DNA from: Guadua angustifolia
Taxonomy: Eukaryota; Streptophyta; Magnoliopsida; Poales; Poaceae
Direction of reading: 5' to 3'
Length of the DNA stretch: 64,000 nt
Assembly: GCA_036346375.1 (NCBI GenBank)
Contig: CM070508.1
Location: 23,938,852 to 24,002,851, forward strand
In this document: positions 46,601-58,804 of the stretch, one piece after another
How the letters are laid out: the number at the start of each line of letters is the position of its first letter
How positions within the stretch are numbered: position 1 is the stretch's first letter
Made by a program: the position numbers and the translations under genes
Notes under the pieces: model-generated
What the model saw: only the letters and a program-made list of their open reading frames with translations
Database searches by the model: none
What the model was told of the DNA's origin: nothing

Positions 46601-49080
46601 TAGAGTCGATAGGATCCGTCGGCAAATCCATGGGATCGTATTTTCGATTTTCATATTTGTTTAAAAAAATAGGTCGTTAGCTATAAACCTTCAAAGAATC
46701 TACGTTTTTTTTAGAAAACCGCGGTTACAACCTGTCGTCTGATAAAATTTGTCAAATTTTCGATTTTCGCATTTTTTAAATAAAATGGGTCGGTAGGACT
46801 CGTTGGCGAATCCATTGGATATTACAAACATCCGATGAATCCGCGTTTAATCTACGGGTTACTATAAACTTTCGACAAATCTGTGTTTTTTTTAGAAAAC
46901 CGTGGTTTTTTTACGCATTTCGGGATATTTGATCGTTTTTTTGTTTTTTGTATTTGTTAAAAAAATGGGTCGTTAGGATCCGCCAGCGAATCTACGGATC
47001 GCTATAAATTTTTGGACGAATCTACGTTTTTTTGAAAAAAAACCCGCGGTTATGACCCATTGGCAAATACACAAGTTGTTATAAACCTTCAACGAATCCG
47101 TGTTTTTTTTTGTCGATGCGTGTTTTATTTAGAAAATTGCGGTTGAATCCGTGTTTTTTTTGTTTTTTGTGTTTGTTAAAAAAAATGAGTCGTTAGGATC
47201 CGACAGCGAATTTACAGGTCGCTATAAATCTCTAAACGAATCTACGTTTTTTAAAAAAACCCACGATTATGACCCGTTGGTAAATACACAAGTTGTTATA
47301 AACCTTCGATGAATCCGTATTTTTTTTGTCGATGCGTGTTTTATTTAGAAAATTGCGGTTGAATCCGTTTTTTTTAAAGAAAAGTGCGGCCTTTTTTTAT
47401 GTATTTCCTTTTTTAAAAGGCTGCTCGGACCCGTGGGCGAATCCATGAAGCGCTATAAACCTTTGACGAATCTGGTTTTTTCGTTTTTTGATTTTTTGTG
47501 TTTGTTAAAAAAATGGGTCGTTAGGACCCGCCGGCGAATCTATGGGTCGCTATAAATCTTCGGACGAATCTACATTTAAAAAAAATCGCGGTTATGACCC
47601 GTTGGCAAATCCATAAGTTGCTATAAACATTCGACGAATCTGTGTTTTTTTGGTGACGAAAACATTTTTTTCGGGTTTTTGGGTGTGAAAACATTTTTAG
47701 GGTTTTTGGTGACAAAAACATTTTTAGGAAAAAGCGGAGAAAGGACCTGAACGTAAGAAGCAGGGACCTATTTGTTATTTTTTTGGACCTGTTCGCTATT
47801 CTGAAAAATTAGAAAATGGCTTGTTCGTGATTTGAACTTAACAGAAGGCTTTTCCGTAAAATACCGCGCTAGGGACCCAAACGCGCAGGAAAAAAAATAT
47901 CTTCGTCTCACAAAAAATCGCGAAGTACCTATCCGTAATCTGCATGGACCTATCCGTAATTAGAAGAAACGGATGGGCTTTTTCACAAATGTCGCAAAGT
48001 GACAGGTGGACGCTCTGGTTGGCCTCCAATTCCTTCGCTTACAATGGGTGCAACCATTTATCGGAGACTGAGAAATCTATATCTGATCAACGGATGGTCA
48101 ACAAAGCCCCTAACTCGAGCTCGAGCCGCGAGATCTTTGACCACGACGTGGATCGCGCGGCTCCCTTACGACCTCGGGCTAGGGGGCAAGGAGTCTGCCT
48201 ACGCTCGGAGGAGTCAAACTCGGAATACGAATCATGCATTTAACCAGTGGTTACGAAGGCCCTTAAGTAGTGGAGTTATGCCAGACGTGGGCAGCAAATC
48301 CGGGACAATTACGGCCCGTCATCAATATGCACGAAGCCACTCTCCCTAGAATCTCTCCGAGACATTTCCAGTAACGACTGAGGGGGGCATATAATCCCCT
48401 GGGACGAGCATGTAAAGCACACAACAGCACAGAACGCACATATAGACACTCAAGCTACAGAAGCTCGAGCCAGGGCACACCCCCTTGTACTCAAGCATAG
48501 TGAAGTTCACCGCCTCTGAGCAAGACTGGAGTAGAACTATTACCTATCACAGGGGCTCGAACCAGTATAATTCTCGGTGTCCCGCTTTCTGTCTTTTTCC
48601 TCCGACCATCCGAACAGCAGGGCCAACCCTTTGGTGAGTGAAGACGTTTCTGGGTCCTATACACACAATCAACCCCCTTTTATTTCTACGGTCCGGCGAT
48701 CCCGATCGTCGACAGTACTAAATAGAGAGGCGCGCAATGCCGCGTCGGTGAAAAAATCTGACCTAAATTTTTCTGCAAAAAATACGTAATTCCAGTATAT
48801 TGTGTCGAAAGAACTGGCGCTCGTGTTGAATTTGCGGAACTACGGGGTCGTTTTTTGCAAAATAACTGGCAAAAGGACTTGTTCGTGATTTCGAAATCAT
48901 CCGGGTCAAAAGAACCAGCATCCGGGACGATTTTACGGAATCACGGGGTCTTTTTTCAAAATAGCCGGTGAAAGGACCTGTTCGTAATTTTAGAATTTCC
49001 GAAGCCCTTTTTGCAAAATAACAGATGGAAGGACCTATTCGTAATTTCGGAATTCTTGAAGGGTTTTTTTGCAAAAAAAT
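46600..49080. repeat. Block of irregular, imperfect repeats
   Basis: 46600-47660 contains about six degenerate repeats of GGGTCGTTAGGA, GCGAATCTA, GCTATAAA, GACGAATCTACG and CCCGTTGGCAAAT, at uneven spacing of about 110-330 bp with T and A runs between. 47700-48010 and 48745-49080 share another motif set: AAGGACCTGTTCGTAAT-like lines joined to TTTTGCAAAATAAC. No ORF with a recognisable product lies inside. ORFs printed from T runs are artefacts. Confidence 0.7.
48040..48740 (+). mobile_element. Possible gypsy LTR fragment
   Basis: This stretch has the base composition and phrases of grass gypsy LTRs: a purine run with TGAGGGGGGCATATAATCC near 48380, GAGCAAGACTGGAGTAGAAC near 48520, and a CGTCGACA-like end near 48716. 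It separates two parts of the GGACCT-type repeat block. No TSD was identified, so the borders are approximate. Confidence 0.35.
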
Positions 49081-49119
49081 GTGTCTTGTGTCTTGGATGA
49101 GCTCAAAACCTTCTATGTA

Positions 49120-49438
49120 CTAGCCATGTGCCCGTGCGATGTAACGGAAACTTAATTTGCGATAAAAAATTATTTGCAATGAGCACTAATCTTATCTGAA
49201 TAATAATGTTCACTCTGAATGTGCAATAGTTAAATGTTTAAATCAATTCATCGAAGCATACAAATTCCAAGCACCTGTCATGCATATTTATTTACCTCTC
49301 GCGACGGGATGATCCAATCTAATCTACCGGGGTGGCTACTGCCCGTTTCCCACTCAGCCACGCGGGTGCGCACACGTGTCGGGGTGAGGGTGGAGAACGA
49401 ATATACCACCATCAACTCCTAATTAAAATTAGTAGAGA
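49120..49438 (-). mobile_element. Small non-autonomous Helitron
   Basis: On the minus strand the 5' end is A|TCTCTACTAATTTTAATTAG (49438). The 3' end is CCGTTACATCGCACGGGCAC, then ATGG, then CTAG (49123-49120), then T. TC start, hairpin, CTAG and A/T insertion site all fit Helitrons. It is 319 bp and non-coding. Confidence 0.7.
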
Positions 49439-49947
49439 TAATAGAGGTATTATTATTATGATATCGGACCGAGCATACTCGAGCCGGCAGAGGGTTCCGT
49501 AACTTCAGTTCCCAGCGCGTCGCTTCTCGCGAATGGTACGTTCCTCCTCCAGATTACACCGGTTGATTGTTTTAGTTGCACGAGCCAAAGCGTATGTGTT
49601 TCTAGATCAAGCCATCGAGCCCTCGTGACGGAGTCAGCTTACACCAGGCCTGTTTATTTAGGTTTAGGTTTTTTGGCTTATGGCTTAAAGCTAGTTTTTT
49701 GGTTTAATGAGCTTATAAACTATGTGCTTTTAAGCTAAGACAGGTTATTTAGCATCCTAGCTTTTTGATGGGTTAGATGGTGTAGCTTTTTGTTAGAAAG
49801 TCTAAAATACCCTTTAGGACTGTGAGGACTTTACTTATCTTCTGATTTATCTGCAAAAGTTTGGCTTTGTCAATTTTATTGTGCATGCAGTGACTTTATA
49901 AAATAGCAAATACAAAAGTGTAATGTCTTCACGTCATGATTTATAAA

Positions 49948-50095
49948 ACAAATACACACCCAATGAAAATTATCAAAAATTGTCAAAAAATTATCAAAAC
50001 AAATACACACCCAATGAAAATTATCAAAAATACACACCCAATGAAGGCGGCGATTAATAAAACAAATACACGCCCAATGAAAATTATCAAAAATT
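49948..50095. repeat. Short tandem array in the transposon 3' region
   Basis: About four imperfect copies of ACAAATACACACCCAATGA followed by AAATTATCAAAAA. They lie between the transposase stop codon and the left terminal repeat of the Harbinger element. Confidence 0.85.
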
Positions 50096-50178
50096 ATCTT
50101 CACGACATGATTTCATATGATATTATTCATACTGTTTTAGCACATATAGTTCATATAACTACGTATTAATCTATCTAT

Positions 50179-51340
50179 CTATACTCTTGCAACTATCAAA
50201 GAATTAGCAATACTTTCGCGAAAGGCGCACATGTCTGTATCATCTATTGCCGATACATTGCCACCACCACTACCACCACCTCCAGATGATCCAGCTTGTG
50301 TAGTGTTAGGATCAAAGTCTTCGTCATTGTCGCATCTCTCAAAAAGTTCATCACATAAAGCGCTATCTCGAATGAAGTTGTGAAGAGCCATACAAGCAAT
50401 AATAATTTGTGTCTGGTTGTCCATGTTGTAACTTGGCATAGCCAACAAGATTCGCCATTTCATTTTCAACACACCAAATGAACGTTCAATCACATTTCGA
50501 AGGGAGGAGTGGGCATGATTAAACACCTCATATTTGCCACTCGGTTGTCGACCTCGTCGAAATTCCGGTAGATGATATTTTTGTCCTTTATAAGGAGCTA
50601 GATAGCCCTTTCGATTGGGATATCCCGCATCAACAAGATAATATTTTCCTATACATAAAAAATAAAAGTGTTAATGATGCAAACCAAAAATATCGTTATA
50701 TAAAATAATTGCCAAAATGAAAGAAGAAAAGTACCGTCAGGAGGATGTGGAAACCGATTTGAATACTTGTTCAAAGTATTATTGAATATCCTTGTGTCAT
50801 GCACTGAACCCGGCCATCCGGCAACAACAAATGTGAACTTCATGTCGAAATCACATACCGCCATCATATTTTGAGATGTATATCCATGACGACCTGTGTG
50901 CATAACCTGCTCATCCGCTGGCACAACAACAGGTATGTGCGTGCCATCAATTGCCCCTATGTAATTGTTGAAATGAGGAAAGAATCTATTATCTCGAAGT
51001 CTTTGATGCACTGTTTGAAACTCCGGATCTCTTGGTTTCTTGGTTTAATAATATGTTCAGATAAACAATACAAACATTGCAACACTTCATGAAACTTTCT
51101 ATGGACTGTTTCACTTGACCTCTTGAAACGATTCGTGACCTGTCTAACTGACTGAGGGCCACCAACTGTCCACAAAAACATAGCTAAAGATTCAATAGAA
51201 CTCATGTCCCTACTTGATTTCAAGCCATATTTTGTGACTAATGTTTCATGCAATCTGTAAAATACATCCTTACTCAATCTGAACATGTTGTAACAATCTT
51301 TTTCATCCCTCGGTTGCTCTACAACCGCGATTTTCGACCT
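50179..51340 (-). pseudogene. Harbinger transposase (DDE_Tnp_4 type), two exons, one frameshift
   Basis: This DDE nuclease is related to HARBI1 and excises and inserts the element. Exon 1 runs from about 51340 (start uncertain; 51286 is an internal Met) to 50735 and exon 2 from 50648 to 50179, with GT-AG borders. Residues include MFRLSKDVFYRLHETLVTKY and PQSVRQVTNRFKRSSETVHR (helix-turn-helix region). They are followed by GAIDGTHIPV (first catalytic Asp), GSVHDTRIFNN (second Asp), VDAGYPNRKGYL, and HSSLRNVIERSFGVLKMKW (catalytic Glu). All three acidic residues are therefore present. An 8-bp tandem duplication, CTTGGTTT twice at 51031-51046 on the plus strand, shifts the frame between the HTH region and the DDE core. 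Apart from that the protein looks intact to its Gly-rich C-terminus. Confidence 0.88.
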
Positions 51341-51790
51341 GAAACTTCTCTACTGAACATCGAATTAACCGAACTAACCGAACAGAAAAACACTTGTTTA
51401 GAGTTTGTACCACAAACAATTCCTTCTTCCGTTAGTTTAATCCTGCAGCCACATGGCAACAGAATGGAGACAAAAAAAATGGAAAAGTGCTTATGTCATT
51501 TTGGTTGGCAAGCGTGCTTTACAACGTTTGTTGCTAGTGTGCTTTAAAGTACCAGTCTAGACAAAATTAGAATTCAGAACCGTCGTATGCAACCTTAGAA
51601 TTCAGAACCGGCACTGATTAGAAATTCAGAAAATAAGGAAATCATCAGCTAGTACAAATACCTTTTAGGACATGCAACCAAAATCAGAAATCAGTAATCT
51701 CCTGTGAAATAAGGGAATTAAATCAGAAATCAACAATCTCCTGTTAAATAAGAGAACTCAATTAGAAAACGGCGGCAGAATCCATGGAGA

Positions 51791-51906
51791 GAGAGAAGAA
51801 AGGGAATTGAGAAGGGGATTACTACTGCGTTTATGAGGAAATCCCACTGAGAGAAGAAAGGGAATTGAGAAGGGGATTACTACTGCGTTTGTGACGAAAT
51901 CCCACC
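51791..51906. repeat. 58-bp tandem duplication
   Basis: GAGAGAAGAAAGGGAATTGA begins both copies (51791 and 51849). They are nearly identical through GATTACTACTGCGTTT to AATCCCAC, so the duplication is young. It is in the 5' region of the Harbinger element. Confidence 0.9.
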
Positions 51907-52465
51907 TTCACTTTGCTCTCGCACGGAAGAAAATGCTGGAGAAGAAATCGCTCCCGCGTGGAAGAAATCACGGAAGAAGAAATTGCTCCCTCGCTCGCCT
52001 TGGCGTGGTGCATAGCGGATCGAGAAAATGCGAGAAAGTGGCGATACCTCTCCAACAAAGGCACTATAGCCGCTTTGTCGGAGGTCGCCGCGGCTAGGCT
52101 CTCCGGAGGTCGTCACGGCTAATCCTACGGGCGAGGGAGGAGCGCCGCTGGTAGCCCTAGGCGCGAGGGAGGCAAGCCGTCGCTGGCGTTGAGGGAGTCG
52201 GGGAGGAGTCCAGAGGGGAAAAAAGGTAAGGACTCTTCCTTTATATATGAGTGGCATTGGTGGGTAATTATTTTAGAATTACAATGGCAAATATCTATTT
52301 CTATTCTGCAAAAGCCCAAAAAAGCCTCCTGTAATTGGCTTTTGGCTTATAGTTGTACAGAGGCTTTAGGCTTTTTTTAAGCCCGGCTAAAAAGCTCTCC
52401 GTTTGTTTCGGCTTTGGCTTTTTAGCTTTTAAGCCGGTGAAAAAGCCGAAACAAACAGGGCCTTA

Positions 52466-53271
52466 ATTTCGCCATAGCTTTCAGCCGAGCTTCACCGCGG
52501 CCTTCCTGTGCCTCCATTTCGATGATCGGTCACACCAGTTACATATAACAGATATCTGCAGTGGCTAGCATTGTGTCTTTGTAACTGTGTTCGGTGTGCG
52601 GCATACCACTAGTCCCACCTGCACGTCGGCCTTCGTCATCATCCTCACATCGCTCTGCTTGTGACACAAACTCTTCCTTGACTCGCATCTCGCCTCCCCG
52701 GTTATGATCTCTTTATTTTGATTAAAGGTTCTTTTGGAAGGGGGAGATATAAGTGTCTTTTTATATTAGTCATATATCACGTAGCGTAACTAAAGAAAAT
52801 AAGTATATAATTTAAGGCATGGATACGGAAAACCTCAAGATCAACGTAACTTGGACTTCCACAAGTGTGCAAAACCCATCACCCTACAAGTTAAAAAAAA
52901 AATCAACATAACACATTGAACAATTCTGAATTTTTATTTAGAGGTTTTGAAACATTATTTTAAGTTGAAAGGGAGAAGAAAACAAAATCAACAGAGCACG
53001 TTGAACAATTCCGAAATTATAATGACAGTAGTTTTTGTCAATTTGACTTATTCAGACTTGTGGAAATAGTGAGCTTAGTTCAAAAACTAACGCCTTCAAA
53101 GTCCTTTTACCGTCAAGCAGGATATTTTCGGACTGAAAAAAAAAATGCAAAATGCTATTAAGCATTGCTTGTTGCCACGCGATCAGGAAGCAATCCAATT
53201 ACCACTCACGTTCACACGACAGTGATAGACGCCTCTCCTACAGTGGTAATCGACAGCACTGGCCAGCCGTT
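52466..53271. other. No gene seen between the Harbinger and copia elements
   Basis: This is AT-rich spacer. A sequence with TTGAACAATTC occurs twice (about 52916 and 53002). ORFs here are short and without recognisable domains. Confidence 0.5.
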
Positions 53272-53276
53272 GGAAA

Positions 53277-54943
53277 TGTTGGTGTATTTGCGATTTACCC
53301 CAAATTTCGGAAAGGAACATCCTGGGCCTGCAAAACCAACTTGACCATTCGGGCCAAGCCAGCCCAGCCGGCCCAGACCGAAGGGATAAGGGTTCATTCC
53401 CTTAATCACATAGCAGAGGAGGGCTCTCGGCTAGGGCATGCGGGAGTAGGAGGCGACGGCCGGTGAACGTGTCCACGGCCGCGGCGCACGCGGCGGATCG
53501 GCGCGATGCGGTCATCTCGGCGTCGGTTGCTGCTTCTTCTCCCTTGCCCGTGCTCCTTTAAAGGAGCAGCAGAGCTACTCCGTCTCGACAGTGGTGATAA
53601 ATCTCCTCTCAATCACCTCTTACATTCTAGCAAACGTGTGGTTAGTTCTTGATCCCAGACGCTCCTTGAGGAGTCCTTCGGTCCCGATCTGACCTTAATC
53701 GTCTTGTGGAAGCCACCTTTGGTTGGAACCCGAGCCGATTAGGGTTTTTCGTGTGACCAGTTAGAAATGTGGTTCGAGAACAAGTGATCATCTGGTGATT
53801 TTGGTGACCCGATTCTGGGTTTAGTCATCAGATTTGGCTCAATTGCTGGTTTCTTGTGTTGGCAGTTTCTTCGTAAACTGATTCGGCATTTCTGCCCTTG
53901 GTCGAGGGTTTTGGTTCTGATACTCTGTATAGTTTCGGCTTCATCTTGAACCTCTTGGTGAATTGCCTTACTGTGAGGTTGTGGCTTTGTATCTCAAGAA
54001 CTACTGGCGAAGATTGTGGCGTCTGATGGCGGAATTGTTTTCTGGGACAGCGTCTTGACGTGCCTGGCCATTTGCTTTATTTTCGGTGGTGCTCTGTAAG
54101 TATTCACCCCTCTTCTGTGATTGTTCTCGATCAGATACTTGCAAAGGGGCCAGTCGATCTGCGGCTTGGGGACCTTGCAAGCGACTCTGCAAAGTGGCTA
54201 GTTAGTCTGCTGGCTTGGGAACCTTGTATGTGGGATTGGTTGTTCTGTGAGGAATTGGGTTAAGGTTGACAGTTTGTGACAACAAAATTATTTTCACCTG
54301 CTGCAATACTTGGTTAGATCATTTTGCTGTTGACTATAACGTGTGAATTCATATTGTACATGGAAGATTGCTTACTGTTGTTAGTCTTTGATGACCTGAT
54401 AGCTTCCTGTCAATATTCAGTGTCAGTGTTCTGTTAGCTCATAATCGTAGTCTGTTATATTGTCCAGTAAGCTATTTCTTATGCTGAAATTTGATTCTCT
54501 TGTCGATGGTGGTAGTCTATTCTTTGTCGATTCTTTTATTAAGCATCTGAATCTGACTGTCCATATATAACTTGTTCACTGTTATAGAATGACAGATTGA
54601 TTAAGTTCTAAAACTAGCAAGTATTGAATCTATCAATTTGTGGTAAGGTTGTCACAAACTTGTCAATATCTTGCCCTAGTGGCGAGGACAACCTTTAAGG
54701 CAACCTGACATCTGAGAACAACATTAATGGTTAATTTGGTTCATGCTAGATGTTCTGATACTTTGATATTCATGACTGTTTACATGATCCTACCACTGTT
54801 TATGCTATCCTGGGGTAGGACCTTATTTTCTGTCATGCTTCAAAGTATAAGAATGTGTTTTGTTAGCTATTCTATTTCATGGTTAAAGTATGAACTTGGA
54901 ATTTTATCTTGATTAAATTGCTTATATCGCAATATTTTCAATA
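53277..54943 (+). repeat. 5' LTR of the large copia element
   Basis: A strong splice-donor-like GTAAGTATT occurs at 54096. The internal text is closely matched by 62063-63623. ORFs inside, such as that at 54060-54263, are reproduced in the other LTR and are not genes. The 3' border is set by comparison with the 3' LTR. Confidence 0.9.
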
Positions 54944-54962
54944 ATTCAGAAAACAATTCCTA

Positions 54963-57900
54963 ATGGCTTCTAGTTCCGATGTCGTTAAGCCTAAGGTATT
55001 TGACAGTGCGAGCTTTAAGCGCTGGCAAACTAAGACTAGACTATGGTTAATGGATCTCAAATTATTTTGGGTCATCGCAAATCCCCCTGAACTTCCTATG
55101 GAAGTAGAGGCTGAAAAGCGATGGGACGAAGCGAACCACTCAGCTCTAGCTAGATTGTTGGCCGTCATATCCAATAGGCTTTTCGATGTTTACTCAAATT
55201 TCACCTCTGGTAAGGCACTTTGGGATGAGCTCGAGCTAAAATTTTCTGAAAGAGATAATAGGAATGAATCATTCACGGTTGAAAGCTATCTTAACTATAA
55301 GATAGTGGACGACAGATCTGTATTGGATCAAGTCCATAAGCTCCAGCTATATATCGGGGACTTGACTCAATACAACTGCAATTTACCTGAAAGCTTTCAA
55401 GTGAATGTGATACTAGCAAAATTGCCGCCTTCGTGGCGTGACTTTGTGACCGCTCGGAGACACATTAAGGAGCGTCTGTCTCTCTCGGAGTTGACTGTTG
55501 CCATTAATGTTGAGGAGCGGGCACGAGCTAGTAGTAAGGCTCCCATGCCTCAAGTCCAGACTCATCATGTGGAGACAAAGAATGCCGGCAAAGGGGCCAA
55601 GAAGAAGACCAAAATTCCTTCCTAGACCAAGCCAAAGCAAATGAAGAAGAAGAAGGAGCATTTTGCGTGCTTTGTTTGCGGAGCCGCAGGCCATACTGCT
55701 CGCAGATGCCGTGAACGGAAGGGCAAAGGACCTGCACCTCAGCAAAGGGGCCAAAAGGCCGTGGCGAACGTCGTACTGGCTTTAACCAGTTCTGACGGGT
55801 ATGTACCTAGAGCCTTTATGGCTAATCCATCAAATGACTAGTGGATTGATACAGGTGCTACACGCCATATTTGTGCTGATCGTAGTCTATTCTCCTCTTT
55901 TCAGGGTCAAGGAGGTGGCTCTATTTTGATGGGCAACGGTGTGGCAGCAGCAATTCGAGGAATCGGGCAGGTCTGCTTGAAGCTTACTTCAGGCAAGACA
56001 TTGGTTCTTTGAGACGTGCTGTATGCGTCGGCAATGAATCGGAACCTCCTTAGTGGAGCTTTGCTTTGTAGATAGGGACTAAAATTAGTTTTCGAATCAA
56101 ATAAGGTCGTGTTGACCAAGTTCAGAACTTTTGTTGGAAAAGGTTATGAAAGTGGCGGAATGTTCTGCCTTTCTATTTTGGATCTTAATAACATCTCTCT
56201 TTACAATGTTTTTTGTAATAAAGTGGATGATATTTGGCATTCTCGTTTGTGTCATGTGAACTTTGAGGCTATTGTGCGGTTAAGCAAAATGAACTTAATT
56301 CCAAGTTATAACCATGAGAAAGGCTCAAAATGTGAAGTGTGTGTGCAAGCAAAGCAACCTCGAAAGCCGTTTCATTCGGTTGAGAGTAAAGACAACTCAC
56401 CTCTTGAGCTTGTCCATTCTGATCTTTGTGAGATGAATGGTATTCTAACTAAAGGTGGCAAAAGATATTTCTTAACCTTCATAGATGATTCGACTAAGTT
56501 TAGTTACATTTACTTACTTAGATCGAAGGATGAAGCACTAGAACACTTTAAAATCTATAAAGCCGAAGTGGAAAACCAACTAGAAAGAACAATTAAACGA
56601 CTAAGGTCGGACCGAGGAGGAGAGTATGTCTCCAAGGAATTCTCCCAGTTCTGTGAAGAAAGTGGAATAATTCATGAAATTACTCCACCATATTCACCCC
56701 AATCAAATGGAGTTGCCGAATGTAAGAACCGAACGATTTGTGACTTGGTGAACGCCATGTTACAAAGTTCAGGTATGTCGGACTCATGGTGGGATGAAGC
56801 AGTTCTCACAGCTAACTATGTCCTAAATAGGGTTCCACCTCGCAGACGCGAGGAGACACCTTATGAAGGATGGAAGGGGAGAAAACCAAATCTGTCCTCT
56901 CTTCGTACATGGGGTTGCCTTGCTAAGGTTAATGTTCCATTACCGAAGAAAAGGAAGCTTGGTCCGAAGACTGTTGATTGTGTCTTTCTAGGTTATGCTC
57001 AAAACAGCACGGCTTATAGGTTTCTAGTGGTCAAATCCGAAGTTAGTGACATTTCTACAAATGTCTTAATGGAATCTTGTGATGCGACATTCTTTGAAAA
57101 TGTATTTCCTATGAGGACAAAAGAAGTAATTGTTCCTTCGAGTTCAAATGAACTCTATTCCTCCCAGTATGGATGACGTCGCTCCTGATATGGAGTTGAG
57201 GAAGAGTAAGAGGCAAAGAATTGAAAAATCCTTAGGCGATGACTTTGTCACCTACCTCGTGGATGATGAACCACGAAACCTTTCAGAGGCATCGCATCTC
57301 GATGCGAATCTTTGAAGGAGGCAGTCCGTAGTGAGATGGATTCCATCATTGCTAACGGAACATGGGAGATCACTGATCTTCCAGTTGGTTGCAAGCCAGT
57401 GGGTTGCAAATTGATCTTCAAGAGGAAGAGGAGACCCGATGGTACTATTGAAAAGTACAAGGCCCGTTTAGTGGCTAAATGTTTCACTCAAAAAGAGGAA
57501 GAAGATTATTTTGATACTTACTCCCCCGTGGCTCGCTTACCCACAATCCGTGTGCTTTTAGCAATAGCTGCCGCATGTAAGCTCCATGTCCATCAAATGG
57601 ACGTAAAGACCACTTTCCTAAACGGAGAGTTGGATGAGGAGATATACATGAGTCAGCCAGATAGATTTGTGGTTAGCGGTCATGAAAACAAAGTGTGTCG
57701 ATTGATTAAATCTTTGTATGGTCTCAAACAGGCCCCCAAGCAATGGCATGAGAAATTCGATAACACATTGACATCTGTTGGTTTTGTGTAAATGAAGCCG
57801 ACAAATGTGTATATTATCGGTTTAGAGGGGGCACTGGTGTCATTCTATGTCTATACGTGGATGACATATTGATGTTTGGGACTGACTTGGGTGTAATCAA

Positions 57901-58804
57901 TGAGACAAAGAAATTCCTCTCTGAAATTTTCGATATGAAGGACTTGGGTGAAGCTGACGTGATTTTGAACGTCAAACTTCTAAAGGGTGAGAATAGGATT
58001 ACCTTAACGCAATCCCATTACATGGATAAAATCCTTAACCGTTTTGGTTTAAAGGATTGTAAGCCTGTGGCCACACCCTATGACCCAAATATCAAATTGC
58101 GCAAGAACACTGGACTTGGAAAAGACCAGCTAAGATATTCTCAAATAATTGGGTCCCTAATGTATTTGACCAGTGCTACAAGACCTGACATCTCATATGT
58201 TGTAAGCAAATTGAGTCGGTACATGGCCAATCCAGGAGATGATCATTGGATAGCACTTGAAAGGGTACTGAGGTATCTAAAGGGAACCATGAATCTTGGG
58301 ATTCATTATTCTGGCCATCCGGCTATCCTAGAAGGATTCAGTGATGCTAACTGGATCAATGACTCGGATGAGATGAAAGCCACAAGTGGATATGCTTTCA
58401 CTTTGGCTGGTGGGGCTGTGTCATGGAAGTCTTCCAAGCAGACTATCATTACACGCTCTACCATAGAGGCTAAATTAGTAGCGCTCGATTCAGCGGTGGT
58501 AGAGGCAGAATGGCTCAAAGAGTTAATTTCTGACCTTCCTGTGCTGGATAAGCCGATACCAGCAGTCCTTGTCTACTGTGATAACCAGACTGTAATAGTC
58601 AAGATTAAGAGTAGAAAGGACAATATGAAGTCCTCGAGGCATATAAAGAGAAGACTTAAGTCAACTCGGCATGCGAGAGAGACGGGTGTTGTTTATGTAG
58701 AATACATCCAGTCTGAAAGAAACTTGGCAGACCCTTTCACAAAGGGACTGTCTAAAGGACCCATTCAAGCAGCATCAAGGGGAATGGGACTCATACCCTG
58801 TTAG
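54963..58804 (+). pseudogene. copia gag-pol polyprotein with a few stops and two frame changes
   Basis: It encodes structural protein, protease, integrase, reverse transcriptase and RNase H in copia order. Gag starts at 54963 (MASSSDVVKPKVFDSASF, then LWDELELKFSERDNRNES, UBN2-type). A TAG stops it at 55623, just before the zinc knuckle CFVCGAAGHTARRC (55665-55710). Further stops lie near 55839 and in the protease region, whose WIDTGATRHIC keeps the DTG triplet. The longest open piece, 56109-57176, holds the HHCC region (IWHSRLCHVNFE, CEVCVQAKQ) and the integrase core (LVHSDLCEM, RLRSDRGGEYVSKEF, PYSPQSNGVAECKNRT). The frame shifts near 57140 and returns by 57312 (reverse transcriptase, SLYGLKQAPKQWHEKF), then shifts near 57790. 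YVDDILMFGTDLG and RNase H (GFSDANWINDSDEM, STIEAKLVALDSA, LVYCDNQTVI) end at 58804. Confidence 0.92.

Larger units (their letters stand above)
49647..52462 (-). mobile_element. PIF/Harbinger DNA transposon, 2.8 kb
   Basis: The ends are related inverted repeats: GGCCTGTTTATTTAGG (left) and GGCCCTGTTTGTTTCGG (right, read inward). They are followed by repeated GGCTTTTTAGCTTAA-like motifs on both sides. TTA follows the right end directly, whereas on the left TTA lies five bases further out, so the TSD is imperfect. The transposase is on the minus strand. The Myb/SANT-like second protein that autonomous PIF/Harbinger elements need was not recognised. A 58-bp tandem duplication (51791-51906) and a short repeat array (49948-50095) lie inside. 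Confidence 0.85.

Noticed and set aside
54060..54263. ORF duplicated at 62629-62934 that could be taken as a conserved gene pair
   Set aside because: Both copies are the two LTRs of one copia element, so conservation reflects LTR identity at insertion.
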